Virus record (IMG/VR): IMGVR_UViG_3300032308_001681
Span: 1-64,000 of that record
DNA: 64,000 nucleotides
Reading direction: 5' to 3' (one strand)
DNA from: a virus
The position numbers were made by a program, and so were the translations under genes. The notes beneath the pieces were generated by a model, which did no database searches, had not been told where the DNA came from, and saw nothing but the letters and a program-made list of their open reading frames with translations. How positions within the stretch are numbered: position 1 is the stretch's first letter; each line of letters opens with the position of its first letter. This document shows, in pieces, positions 33,242-41,902 of this stretch.

Positions 33242-34009
33242 ATGATATCGGTCATTACACCCACATATAACACACCGCCAGATGTACTTGCCCGCACATG
33301 GGCATCGCTTAAGTCTCAAACCTATAAGGATTGGGAATGGGTTATCTGGGATGACTCTACTGTTCCAGAGACATGGGCGCAGATTTACGGTTTCGCTTCT
33401 GATGAGCGCTTTAAGATAACTGCGCATCGGTCCCACGTCCACTCCGGCTCTATCGGGGAAGTCAAGCGCCGAGGCTTTATGGTGGCGGAAGGCGACATTC
33501 TTGTTGAACTTGACCATGACGACGAATTGACCCCCGATGCTCTTGAGTTAATTGCCAAAGAGTTTGAGGCAGAAAATATCGGGTTTGTCTACTCTGACTG
33601 GACAGAAATACTTGCTGATGGTCAATCTGGAAAATACCCTGACGGCTGGGCTTTTGGCTATGGGCAGCACTATTGGGATGACGACCTACAGCTGTGGGGC
33701 TCCCGTGTTGCGGAGATTAACTCGACTACCTTAGGGCACATCGTGTCCGCGCCCAACCACGTCCGTGCATGGCGCGCATCTGTTTACCGCGAACTTGGCG
33801 GGCACAACCCGCAGTTGGAGATTGCCGATGACTATGAGCTGGTTGTACGTACAGCCCTTGTGACTGACTTTTCACATATCCCCAAGGTAATTTACAAGCA
33901 GCACGTAGGTGCGCACACTGCTCAACGTAAGCAGAATGAAAAAATTCAACAGTATGTTGCAGAGATTTCTGCCCAGTACAAGGACGCCATTGAAGAGGCT
34001 CTTGCCTAG
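33242..34009 (+). CDS. GT-A family 2 glycosyltransferase
   Basis: 255 residues. N-terminal ITPTYNTP (6-13), WDDS (36-39) and DHDD (91-94, the metal-binding DxD position) with LTPDALELIAKEF, followed by YSDW, an acceptor-side region and DDYELVVR near 200. These are GT-2 nucleotide-sugar transferase motifs. It may glycosylate virion proteins or host surface molecules. A TAGGCT hexamer lies nine bases before the ATG and no SD is seen. Confidence 0.85.
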   Translation: MISVITPTYNTPPDVLARTWASLKSQTYKDWEWVIWDDSTVPETWAQIYGFASDERFKITAHRSHVHSGSIGEVKRRGFMVAEGDILVELDHDDELTPDALELIAKEFEAENIGFVYSDWTEILADGQSGKYPDGWAFGYGQHYWDDDLQLWGSRVAEINSTTLGHIVSAPNHVRAWRASVYRELGGHNPQLEIADDYELVVRTALVTDFSHIPKVIYKQHVGAHTAQRKQNEKIQQYVAEISAQYKDAIEEALA

Positions 34010-34010
34010 C

Positions 34011-34055
34011 CTTTGCCCTATATCTGCCTAGGTATTCCGGCAGAATAGAAGTAAG
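34011..34055 (+). promoter_or_regulatory. Promoter-like element, copy of 12262-12305
   Basis: CTTTGCCCTATATCTGC, TATTCCGG and AATAGA, with 17 bases between TATCTG and AATAGA. The similarity to the 12262 element spans more than 40 bases with one gap. A weak inverted repeat (TCTGCC/GGCAGA) overlaps it. It precedes the fibre genes 34072-36909. Confidence 0.55.
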
Positions 34056-34071
34056 ACTTTAAGGAGACACT

Positions 34072-34518
34072 GTGGCTAATTACCCCGCTGGGCCAATTTC
34101 GTTTACCAATAAGGTAGACGGTGTAGACGCGGTTGTTGCGGCGGATGTTAACGTTGTCTACGGTGAGGCGGCTGCACTTGGCCTTGAACTTGGGCTTAAC
34201 CCAAGGCAGAGGTCTTCAAGCACATGGCTAACTACATGGACGTCGAGCGGAAACGCCGCACACACTGACGTAAAGTCACGGTTAGATAACGTAGAGAATG
34301 GCGCATTTCGAGCCAACACACTCCTTGTCAGCAACGTAGGTGGCTCAAGCATTGTTGCCTCGGCCGCAAACGTCAAGGGGCTCGTCATTGCCGGTGCAAC
34401 TAGCCAGTCCGCTAATCTTTTGGAGCTCAAAGCAACTTCAGCCGGAGACCCTGTGACACTTGTTACTCACGAAGGCAAGTTCATTACGCAAAACATCGAT
34501 GGCGGAACATCTGCCTAA
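34072..34518 (+). CDS. Fibre-like protein
   Basis: 148 residues from GTG 34072 behind AAGGAG. The N-terminus FTNKVDGVDAVVAADVNVVYGE is a pattern from phage tail-fibre N-terminal domains that attach to the baseplate; the rest is Ala/Ser/Val-rich with the end KFITQNIDGGTSA. Likely short fibre or fibre adaptor. Confidence 0.6.
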   Translation: MANYPAGPISFTNKVDGVDAVVAADVNVVYGEAAALGLELGLNPRQRSSSTWLTTWTSSGNAAHTDVKSRLDNVENGAFRANTLLVSNVGGSSIVASAANVKGLVIAGATSQSANLLELKATSAGDPVTLVTHEGKFITQNIDGGTSA

Positions 34519-34533
34519 TAGGAGCACGCCATA

Positions 34534-36909
34534 ATGGCACGGTATAACTCATTTATATACAACACGAGTGTTCTTTATGGAGACACCTCAGGAACAACCT
34601 ATGGGATTGAGCCCTTTGAAGTTCGCGCAATTAATTACGACAATATAGTCGTTTCTTGGCAGCAACCTGTAAACGTTCCTGTTACTAGTCCGTATACCCG
34701 CTTCCGTATTGTTAGAAGCCATACGCATCCTCCGGAAACACAAGAAGACGGCATCATCATCGTAGACGTCGAAGCCCCGTTTAACTCTGGACTTACGCGA
34801 GTTATTGACGGTGTGTCTAGAGAGGGGACTGCTTCAAAGACGGTTTATTTTACGGACCATCGTGAAAGTGTTCCTTTCTCTACAATAAACACCCGTGCCA
34901 TTGCTCCGGGTAGAATAATCTACTACGCTGCATGGATTCTTCGTACAGATGGCGGGAATACCCTGTGGTACCGTGCAGGTGTAGCGCAAACTCTTCTTGC
35001 TAAATCGCACGATACACTTTTGGCCAACACCGACGATGAATTACTAAACAGCACGTCACGTACGCGTACACGTACGACACATGAAAAAATGATGGAACTG
35101 CTTCCACGAGTGTACACAACCGCCAGTCAAAGTCCGCTCGATGTTGTAGATGAAGGAAGCGACCTGTACTTGTTTATGCAAGGGCTGGCTTACTCTTACG
35201 ATGAGGCGATGACCTACGCAGATTTGCTTTTGCCAAACCATACAGCAGAAAACTTCTCTAAAGAGATAGTTGACTCAAAAGCTTACGAGCTTGCACTTAT
35301 GCCTGATAGTCAAGGCTCGCTTAAAACACAGCGCGCTCTTGTGCGAGAGTCTCGGTATATTTACACTCGAAAAGGAACTGCCCTAGCGTTAGGTACTTTG
35401 ATTGAGGCAATGACGGGGTATAACGCCTCCATTATTGACTTCACAAACTACATGGCTAATCAACAAGACAGCACATTTCGTGGAGGAATTGGTAGTTGGG
35501 TAGCGGGAGCAGGGGTGACTTTAACCGCCGACTTTGCGGAAGCGCCCCCTGTTCCAGAAGATTTTGACGGCGACCTGTCCAATGCTGCAACGTCTAGTGA
35601 GTACGCGTTAGACCGGTCATACTGCGGAAAAGTAGTCACTACAGGTTCTAGCCAAGTTATCTCAAATGGAGTAACTGCACCAACTACTTTGGGTGTTCCG
35701 GTACGTGCGTCTACAAAATACCGTTTTTCTTTTTACGCAAAAAGGCTTTCTAGCTCAGCAAACATTACGCCAACCATAACTTGGTACGACTATAACGGAA
35801 CGGTTATAGGAACTCCGGCAGCCAGTACTGCTGTTTCCGCCACTACTAGCTGGGCCAAAAAAACTACGGACCTAACATCTCCGGCAGGTGCTGTATATGC
35901 GTCTATTAGTCTGTCTTTTGCATCCGCTGGAACGTATTATTTAGACGCAGTAATGTTTTCTCCTCGGTATACCGTGACTGCCGCATCGGCCAGCGGGGGA
36001 ATCGTGACGTACACGTCAACCAACTCTTTAGTTTCTGGACAACGTGTCTCTATTTCTGGGTTGTCTACCGCGGCGTTTAATCTAACAAACGTATTTGTAG
36101 AAGACGCTACAGCTACAGGGTTTACTGTACGAAACCCCGCTACTGGAACCGCCGTTAGTGGGGCCACGGCAAACTGCGACCACCCTTACGAAGAGGCTCG
36201 AGTAGCCAATGTTCGAGTATCGGCGAATAAGGTTAACTATATCTACAACCCGTCATTTGAAGCGAGCAGCACGGGATGGACAGCAACAAGCTCTAGTAGA
36301 CCAACCGACAGTCCTCTTGGCCTTGTCGGTGGGACAAAATGTCTTCAAGCAACACTGTCTTCGGGCAACCCCATCAATACAACGACAACGGGTGGAGTAA
36401 GCTACGGGGGAGCACTTTTGGCGGGAAAATGGTACACATTTTCTATTTACGCCAAATCAACCGGAAGCACAGTAAACGCAAGCGTTTACTTAAAAGCAAC
36501 TAGCGGAGCCAACTCCGTACAAACCCCAGCAAACCCTACGGCCGCGTATGCAACCGCGATAACTTCTTCTTGGGCAAGATATTCAGTTACTTTGTTTGTT
36601 CCCAGTAGCTACACAAACATTACCTTAGAAGCAGGAATTGTAGGTACTACTGGAACCATCCGCGTAGATGCGGCTCAACTAGAGCCGAGTTATCTGCCTA
36701 CGGATTACTTTGATGGCAACTACATCATTGGCGGTGCAGAGTGGGAGGGAGGCAATGCAAACATCCACAATGCAATCTCTTACCTGTATGTCAACAAACC
36801 GTTTAGATTCCCACGACTTGTTGAAGAAATGAAAATGTACTTGCCTTCAAACACCCCCTATACGGTTGAAACCGTAGAGGGTGTCGAGTTTTCTGGATTT
36901 TCATCGTAG
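34534..36909 (+). CDS. Large tail/fibre protein: gpI-like domain plus carbohydrate-binding-like domains
   Basis: 791 residues. Residues about 1-180 form a fibronectin-like domain; 185-310 (MMELLPRVYTTASQSPLD, FMQGLAYSYDEAMTYADLL, YIYTRKGTALALGTLIEAMTG) match the P2 gpI/baseplate wedge-end domain that attaches to the gpJ-type ring. Residues 330-480 and 580-710 look like two beta-sandwich carbohydrate-binding modules (KYRFSFYAKRL and KWYTFSIYAKSTG), and 490-555 carry the shared beta module. It probably links wedge to receptor-binding fibre. Confidence 0.7.
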   Translation: MARYNSFIYNTSVLYGDTSGTTYGIEPFEVRAINYDNIVVSWQQPVNVPVTSPYTRFRIVRSHTHPPETQEDGIIIVDVEAPFNSGLTRVIDGVSREGTASKTVYFTDHRESVPFSTINTRAIAPGRIIYYAAWILRTDGGNTLWYRAGVAQTLLAKSHDTLLANTDDELLNSTSRTRTRTTHEKMMELLPRVYTTASQSPLDVVDEGSDLYLFMQGLAYSYDEAMTYADLLLPNHTAENFSKEIVDSKAYELALMPDSQGSLKTQRALVRESRYIYTRKGTALALGTLIEAMTGYNASIIDFTNYMANQQDSTFRGGIGSWVAGAGVTLTADFAEAPPVPEDFDGDLSNAATSSEYALDRSYCGKVVTTGSSQVISNGVTAPTTLGVPVRASTKYRFSFYAKRLSSSANITPTITWYDYNGTVIGTPAASTAVSATTSWAKKTTDLTSPAGAVYASISLSFASAGTYYLDAVMFSPRYTVTAASASGGIVTYTSTNSLVSGQRVSISGLSTAAFNLTNVFVEDATATGFTVRNPATGTAVSGATANCDHPYEEARVANVRVSANKVNYIYNPSFEASSTGWTATSSSRPTDSPLGLVGGTKCLQATLSSGNPINTTTTGGVSYGGALLAGKWYTFSIYAKSTGSTVNASVYLKATSGANSVQTPANPTAAYATAITSSWARYSVTLFVPSSYTNITLEAGIVGTTGTIRVDAAQLEPSYLPTDYFDGNYIIGGAEWEGGNANIHNAISYLYVNKPFRFPRLVEEMKMYLPSNTPYTVETVEGVEFSGFSS

Positions 36910-36921
36910 ACTGACTACATG
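36907..36921 (+). promoter_or_regulatory. Leaderless-type start TAGACT-N6-ATG
   Basis: TAGACTGACTACATG, matching 13 of 15 bases with the start at 60603-60617. The -10-like TAGACT ends six bases before ATG 36919, and there is no ribosome site, so transcription would start at or next to the A of the start codon. The TAG at 36907 is also the stop of the upstream gene. Confidence 0.5.
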
Positions 36922-37194
36922 GATATACTTATTAGCATTTTCATTTCTAGTTTGGCCGTCGGTTTTTTTGTAGAGGTTATTGCAACTGCATTAAACGGAT
37001 ACGTGACAATTCCTGCAGGCATTAAAGGAATTATTGCCGCTGGCCTGTCTGTTCTTTCGTGCTGGATTTTAGGTGTTTCTGGATGGACACTTGTAATCGG
37101 CGGGTTTGCTTCAGCCTTTATTTACATTTCAATACTGCGTTGGCTTGACCGTCCAGTACAAATTCAGCAAGTCATGTCGCGCAGACTTCAGTAA
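36919..37194 (+). CDS. Small integral membrane protein, possible holin
   Basis: 91 residues with three hydrophobic segments (about 4-25, 30-52, 55-76) and a short charged end (RWLDRPVQIQQVMSRRLQ). Position at the end of the structural module fits a holin, but no endolysin gene is next to it. No family recognised beyond shape. Confidence 0.5.
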   Translation: MDILISIFISSLAVGFFVEVIATALNGYVTIPAGIKGIIAAGLSVLSCWILGVSGWTLVIGGFASAFIYISILRWLDRPVQIQQVMSRRLQ

Positions 37195-37224
37195 TGGTAT
37201 ACGCTTAGTGCCGCGAGGAGGCAT

Positions 37225-38211
37225 ATGCAATTACCATCTGAATTTTTCAGTGCAGAGCTGACCCCAACGGAGTTCCGTGTGGCGGTTGGTATGTTCCATT
37301 TGTCAACACCTACCGGAAAGGTAGATGTCACCATGGAAGAGCTTGGCGTGCTCACAGGTTACGGCCGTGAAGCACTTCGTCGCGCCATTCGCCGGATGGA
37401 AGAACTCGGCTTTCTGGAGACTACTCGTACCAAACGTAATCTTGGAAAGTATCACAAAAACGCGTACCAGTTCTTGTTACCATGCCTCCAGCCAGAGGCA
37501 TCAGAGACTGTACCATGCCTCCCACCAGAGGCATCAACAGCTGATGAGGTGACAGCTGGTACAGATATACCAGTAAGTACTAGTAATACCAGTACAAGAA
37601 ATACTTCGTATTTCTTGGTACGCGCCGGGGGCGCGACTCGAGAGGAGATTGTTGTGGGCCGATGGAACCCTGAGGAAGACGAAGGCATTGCCGGATTTGG
37701 TTTGTTCGAAGATGAGATGGAGGCTGGTCAGCCAAAGCCCAAAGCGGATAAGCGCGACAGCAAGACTCGTGGGCAGCGGACCCGCTCTGAATGGACTGCG
37801 AATGACGTGGCTACGGAGTTTTCCCAAAAGCTGGGACGAAAGCTGCCCTACACCGCTGGCATGGTCAACGTCGGTAAGATTCGCGGTGCTTTAGCGTCTT
37901 ATCGAAAGAATTATCGAACGAATGCCGACATTGAGTTGGAAATTATGGAAATGTTTTTCGATGACGCCCACATCATGCGGGTCGTTGATAAAGACCCCTA
38001 CAAAGCCTCTAACATCTACCTCGGAATGTTCAAGTCCCATTTGCCAAAGGCCCTTGAAAACCTTGGTCACACAGGCTCTGCCATGGAAGTACACGAGCCT
38101 TCCGACACGCCAGAGTACATCTTCGCCAGCGATGGTCGCCGGTTTGACAATACTCTGGTTGGACGTAAGCTTGCCGAACGGCATGAAGAGCGCCTGAAGG
38201 GGAAAGTATGA
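37225..38211 (+). CDS. Winged-helix replication-initiator-like protein
   Basis: 328 residues with GAGGAGG upstream. Residues about 10-80 (LTPTEFRVAVGMFHLS, VTMEELGVLTGYGREALRRAIRRMEELGFLETTR) are a winged HTH with replication-initiator or DnaD-like recognition helix. The middle is a Ser/Thr-rich linker; residues about 190-290 (WTANDVATEFSQKLGRKL, MVNVGKIRGALAS) could be a second domain binding the helicase. It lies just before a DnaC-like loader and overlaps it by 4 bases, as phage O-like initiators do. Confidence 0.65.
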   Translation: MQLPSEFFSAELTPTEFRVAVGMFHLSTPTGKVDVTMEELGVLTGYGREALRRAIRRMEELGFLETTRTKRNLGKYHKNAYQFLLPCLQPEASETVPCLPPEASTADEVTAGTDIPVSTSNTSTRNTSYFLVRAGGATREEIVVGRWNPEEDEGIAGFGLFEDEMEAGQPKPKADKRDSKTRGQRTRSEWTANDVATEFSQKLGRKLPYTAGMVNVGKIRGALASYRKNYRTNADIELEIMEMFFDDAHIMRVVDKDPYKASNIYLGMFKSHLPKALENLGHTGSAMEVHEPSDTPEYIFASDGRRFDNTLVGRKLAERHEERLKGKV

Positions 38212-38924
38212 CCTACCAAATTGGAGAGCTAGTCCCAATAAAGCGTTACTGGATAGCGCGCAACGGAAACATACCGGAGCGATTCTGGGGCCGCAATTTT
38301 GCAGACATCCAAAGAGACACCGGGCAAGAACTGCCGGATGTCAAGGACTGGGTGTCCGACCTGCTGGCCGGAAAGATTATCAAGAACCCCGGTGGCTTGG
38401 GCGAGACTGGTGTGGGAATCCTGCTGGAAGGTGACCCGGGCCGCGGTAAAACCACCACCGCAGTAACAACCATCATGGAGATTGTCCGACAGTTACCTGA
38501 CGCTCCGGCCGACATTGCTAAAGTGTTTCACTACGCACCTACTGACTGTGGGTTCAACACCCGTGGAGTGTACTACTTGACCATGCCCGACTTCATCAAC
38601 CAGAAGAAGGCAGTATGGGATGCAGACCCTGATGAGAAGCGGGAGCTTCAGCGCGAGCTAGACGGGTTCTACGGGCGAGCCAAGGAGGACTGGCTAAACG
38701 TCCGCGTGCTTATCCTTGATGACCTTGGCAAGGAATATGGGTCGGAGTTCAACAAGGTTACCTTCGACGACATTCTCCGCGCTCGATACGACAAGGGAAT
38801 GCCCACCATCATCACCACCAACAAGCCCTTGGCCCAATGGAAGAAAGATTATTCGGAGGCAATGCACTCTTTTGCCCGTGAAGCTTTTCGACGCGTTACA
38901 CTAGAAGGTAAGGACCAACGCTGA
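38208..38924 (+). CDS. DnaC/IstB-like AAA+ helicase loader
   Basis: 238 residues. Walker A GDPGRGKT (75-82), Walker B LILDD (168-172), sensor region KGMPTIITTNKP (about 200), and an arginine in the final REAFRRVTLEG. This architecture is that of AAA+ loaders, which place a DnaB-family helicase onto origin DNA. It overlaps the initiator gene at GTATGACC and the next gene by one base. Confidence 0.85.
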   Translation: MTYQIGELVPIKRYWIARNGNIPERFWGRNFADIQRDTGQELPDVKDWVSDLLAGKIIKNPGGLGETGVGILLEGDPGRGKTTTAVTTIMEIVRQLPDAPADIAKVFHYAPTDCGFNTRGVYYLTMPDFINQKKAVWDADPDEKRELQRELDGFYGRAKEDWLNVRVLILDDLGKEYGSEFNKVTFDDILRARYDKGMPTIITTNKPLAQWKKDYSEAMHSFAREAFRRVTLEGKDQR

Positions 38925-39232
38925 TGAAAGGCTCAACCTCAATGCCTGACTGGCGCACTATTCAAATCTTCCTTGAGGATGACGGTGTGTACGAGCTTGA
39001 AGCCGACTCAGAAGATTACCAAAAGATGCGCTGCAGTTGCTCCTTTTACAAAACCGGTAGACGGTGTAAGCACATACGCCACGTTCGTCGCCGTATTGAA
39101 GAGAACGACGGAACGTACGCCATTCAGATTCCCTCGACTGTAAACGACGAAGAAGTCATTGCGGCAATGAAAGACCGCGAACTCTTTCGAAAGTTTTTAA
39201 TTGACAACGCCAAGATTGAAGTAATCGAGTGA
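38924..39232 (+). CDS. SWIM-type zinc-finger protein
   Basis: 102 residues; ATG 38924 overlaps the loader stop (TGATG), with an alternative ATG at 38942. Residues about 39-55 read CSCSFYKTGRRCKHIRH, i.e. C-x-C-x(n)-C-x-H, the SWIM pattern associated with DNA or protein binding, including in recombination factors. Function in this phage unknown; position between loader and helicase suggests a replication accessory. Its end overlaps the next GTG. Confidence 0.65.
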   Translation: MKGSTSMPDWRTIQIFLEDDGVYELEADSEDYQKMRCSCSFYKTGRRCKHIRHVRRRIEENDGTYAIQIPSTVNDEEVIAAMKDRELFRKFLIDNAKIEVIE

Positions 39233-39648
39233 TAAATGGGGACATCTCCAATGAGACTCCTCCCCGCCTCATTGTCAATATTGACACCGTAGTAACTTCG
39301 GAAATTGCCGAAGAACGTCGGCTTCTTGTTTCAACCAAATTAACTCGCCGTGTCCTTGGCCTAAACAACCCCGCATTGTCGTTTCTTTGGAATAAGTCAG
39401 CTAAGTTTGGGTTGTCCGTAGAACTGGCTGCTTTTGCAACTGACTTGTGGACACAGGAACACCTCGATAAGCTGATGGCTCGGCTGGATAGCCGTGGGGC
39501 TAACCCCTTCAACTATGCAGAACTGTACGACAGTATTGAAGATTTCATCGGGGAACTTCCATATCGACCAAATCTAAAGGGTGTCATAGACATTCGAGAC
39601 CGAGTTGCGCGGTATGGTTCTTGGGGCATTGAACTAGAGAACTTGTAA
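39229..39648 (+). CDS. Hypothetical replication-module protein
   Basis: 139 residues from GTG 39229 overlapping the previous stop (GTGATAA). Helical, with WNKSAKFGLSVELAAFATDLWTQEHLDKLMARLD and a C-terminal GSWGIELENL. No metal ligand or ATPase motif. Lies between the zinc-finger protein and the DnaB-like helicase, so probably a replication accessory. Not recognised. Confidence 0.55.
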   Translation: MINGDISNETPPRLIVNIDTVVTSEIAEERRLLVSTKLTRRVLGLNNPALSFLWNKSAKFGLSVELAAFATDLWTQEHLDKLMARLDSRGANPFNYAELYDSIEDFIGELPYRPNLKGVIDIRDRVARYGSWGIELENL

Positions 39649-39662
39649 AAAGAGGGAACAAC

Positions 39663-40928
39663 ATGGCACACGATAACGAGTACCGACTAATCAGCAAGGT
39701 CATTGCAGACCGGCACATCATACCTGTCATAGAGGCCGGACTTAAAGATGACTGGATTGTCGACGACGACCTACGCCGTGTCTGGAAGTTCACTCGCGAG
39801 CACTATGCAAAGTACCGCGAAGTTCCTACGTACACTTCTGTCAAAGATAACTTTCCCAACTTTCAAGCGCTCAATGTCGAGGACACCATTGAGTACCTTA
39901 TCGACAAGATGGTGGAGTTTCGTCGACGTACCTTGACGCTTTCCGGCGTCAGTAAGATGGTCGACGAGTTGCAGGGTAACGACCACGAGTCCGCCATTCT
40001 GGAGATGTCGAAAACAGTAACGCTCATTAATGAGCAGGGCGTTATTGGTACACACCACATTGACTTGTCAAAAAACCCTGACGCTCGTTTTGAAGAGTAC
40101 GAGAGTGTACAGAATCAAACACTGCTTGGCATACCTACCGGGTTTGCAAAGATTGACGACGCCACTGCCGGGTTGCAGGGCGGTCAGCTGATTACAATCA
40201 TCGCTCCACCCAAGACTGGTAAGTCACAGATTGCCTTAAAGATGGCTATCAACGTACACGAGGCCGGTAAGACTCCCATGTTCCAATCTTTTGAGATGAA
40301 CAACCACGAGCAGGCTCAACGGCATGACGCAATGCGTGCGCATATCTCTCACAAAAATCTTCGTCTAGGAAAGCTTCCCATCGTGGAGGAGCAGCGTTAC
40401 CGCGACATGCTCAAAGCAATGGCCACGCGACACCCCTTTCATCTCGTCGACGCCATCAACGGGTTGACCATTGACTCTTTGGTAGCCAAAGCAGAGCAAC
40501 TGAAGCCCGACATCCTTTTCGTAGACGGCGTCTACCTGATGCTTGACCAAGTAACTGGTGAGGCCAACACACCACAGGCTTTGACCAACATCACCCGAGG
40601 TCTGAAGCGCGTAGCCCAGCGGTTGGACATTCCTGTGATTATTACTACTCAGACTCTGCTGTGGAAGATGAAGGGCGGAAAGGTAACCGCGGACTCCATC
40701 GGGTACTCCTCGTCATTTTTCCAAGACTCCGATGTAATTCTTGGCCTCGAGCCGACTGCGGAAGAAGACGCTATGTCCCGAATCCTCAAGGTAGTCCAGT
40801 CTCGAAACTGTGGTCCGGTTGACGCCCTTTTGGTTTGGGACTGGGAACGCGGGTGCTTTCACGATGAGGATGAGCGCAATACCTGTAAGTTCTGCGTTCC
40901 TTGGTCACCTACCATAGGAACCCCGTGA
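39663..40928 (+). CDS. DnaB-like replicative helicase
   Basis: 421 residues. RecA-fold core with Walker A APPKTGKS (181-188), preceded by GIPTGFAKIDDATAGLQGGQL, and FQSFEM (about 205-210). Later segments PDILFVDGVYLM (Walker B) and PVIITTQTLLWKMKGGK match the RecA-fold of DnaB/DnaB-like proteins. The N-terminal 120 residues are helical, a shortened DnaB N-domain. It is next to the loader and primase, completing a helicase set. Confidence 0.85.
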   Translation: MAHDNEYRLISKVIADRHIIPVIEAGLKDDWIVDDDLRRVWKFTREHYAKYREVPTYTSVKDNFPNFQALNVEDTIEYLIDKMVEFRRRTLTLSGVSKMVDELQGNDHESAILEMSKTVTLINEQGVIGTHHIDLSKNPDARFEEYESVQNQTLLGIPTGFAKIDDATAGLQGGQLITIIAPPKTGKSQIALKMAINVHEAGKTPMFQSFEMNNHEQAQRHDAMRAHISHKNLRLGKLPIVEEQRYRDMLKAMATRHPFHLVDAINGLTIDSLVAKAEQLKPDILFVDGVYLMLDQVTGEANTPQALTNITRGLKRVAQRLDIPVIITTQTLLWKMKGGKVTADSIGYSSSFFQDSDVILGLEPTAEEDAMSRILKVVQSRNCGPVDALLVWDWERGCFHDEDERNTCKFCVPWSPTIGTP

Positions 40929-41902
40929 GCGTAGACATAGAGCAAGTTCTAGACGAACTGGGATTTGACTACACCGTTCGCGGTTCGGAGGCCAACGCCC
41001 TGTGCCCCATGCACAAAACTCGGACAGGTAAAGATGACAACTCACCTTCTTGGTGGATAAACCTAGACAGCGGACAGCACATCTGCTTCTCTTGCCAGTA
41101 CAAAGGTAACTTGTTCCACCTTATCGCTGACGTAAAACAGTTCTATCTGCCGTCATGGGGAGACATCGTTGACCACGACATCGCTGCCGCGCACGGTTGG
41201 CTGGCCTCTATTGCGGACATTTCTCCGGATAAACTTGCCGTAGCTTTCCAGCGGATACCCTCCAGAGTAGAGCAGTACGCTCCTCTTCCAGAGATGTCGG
41301 AGGCCCGCCTTGCTGTCTTCGGTTCCCCACCCCCGGACAAGCTAGAAGAACGAAATGTTTCTTGGGAGTCGGCAGCAGCGTATGAAGTTATGTGGGATGC
41401 TTCACGAGAAACTTGGGTACTTCCTTTTCGTGACCCAATTACTGGACGCCTTCTTGGGTGGCAGGAAAAGGGGACTAAAGAGCGAACGTTTATGAACCGT
41501 CCTCCCGGGTTACCTCGTTCAAAAACGTTGTTTGGGTTATCCCAACTTCGAGACGATGTGGCGTACTTGGTCGAGTCTCCGCTTGATTGCTTACGGTTCC
41601 ACACCGCGGGGTTCCCCGGGGCCCTTGCTATTTGCGGAGCCACAATAAACGAAACCCAGATAAAGCTGATTCGTAACGCCTCTCGTATTATTGTTGCCTT
41701 TGATAACCCCAAGGTAGACGCCGCGGGTAAAGCCGCCTCCGCACAAATCAAAGAGTACGCCTTGAAATACGGACTAAACATGTCGTACTTCAACTACGGA
41801 GATACTGGCAAGAAAGACCCGGGAGACATGACCAACGAAGAGATTGCTTGGGGCGTTGAGAACTCACAGTCCTTTTTAAAGGGAGAGTCCGCCTATGTTT
41901 AA
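40925..41902 (+). CDS. DNA primase, DnaG-like (zinc finger plus TOPRIM)
   Basis: 325 residues from GTG 40925, which overlaps the helicase stop (GTGA) with ATAGGAA upstream; the frame's TTG at 40901 is less likely. Zinc motif CPMH (about 29) and CFSC (57-60). TOPRIM: YLVESPLDCL with the conserved Glu (about 217), and ASRIIVAFDNPKVDAAG (about 252-268) with an Asp pair. RNA primer synthesis for the lagging strand. The end overlaps the next gene by 8 bases. Confidence 0.85.
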   Translation: MSVDIEQVLDELGFDYTVRGSEANALCPMHKTRTGKDDNSPSWWINLDSGQHICFSCQYKGNLFHLIADVKQFYLPSWGDIVDHDIAAAHGWLASIADISPDKLAVAFQRIPSRVEQYAPLPEMSEARLAVFGSPPPDKLEERNVSWESAAAYEVMWDASRETWVLPFRDPITGRLLGWQEKGTKERTFMNRPPGLPRSKTLFGLSQLRDDVAYLVESPLDCLRFHTAGFPGALAICGATINETQIKLIRNASRIIVAFDNPKVDAAGKAASAQIKEYALKYGLNMSYFNYGDTGKKDPGDMTNEEIAWGVENSQSFLKGESAYV

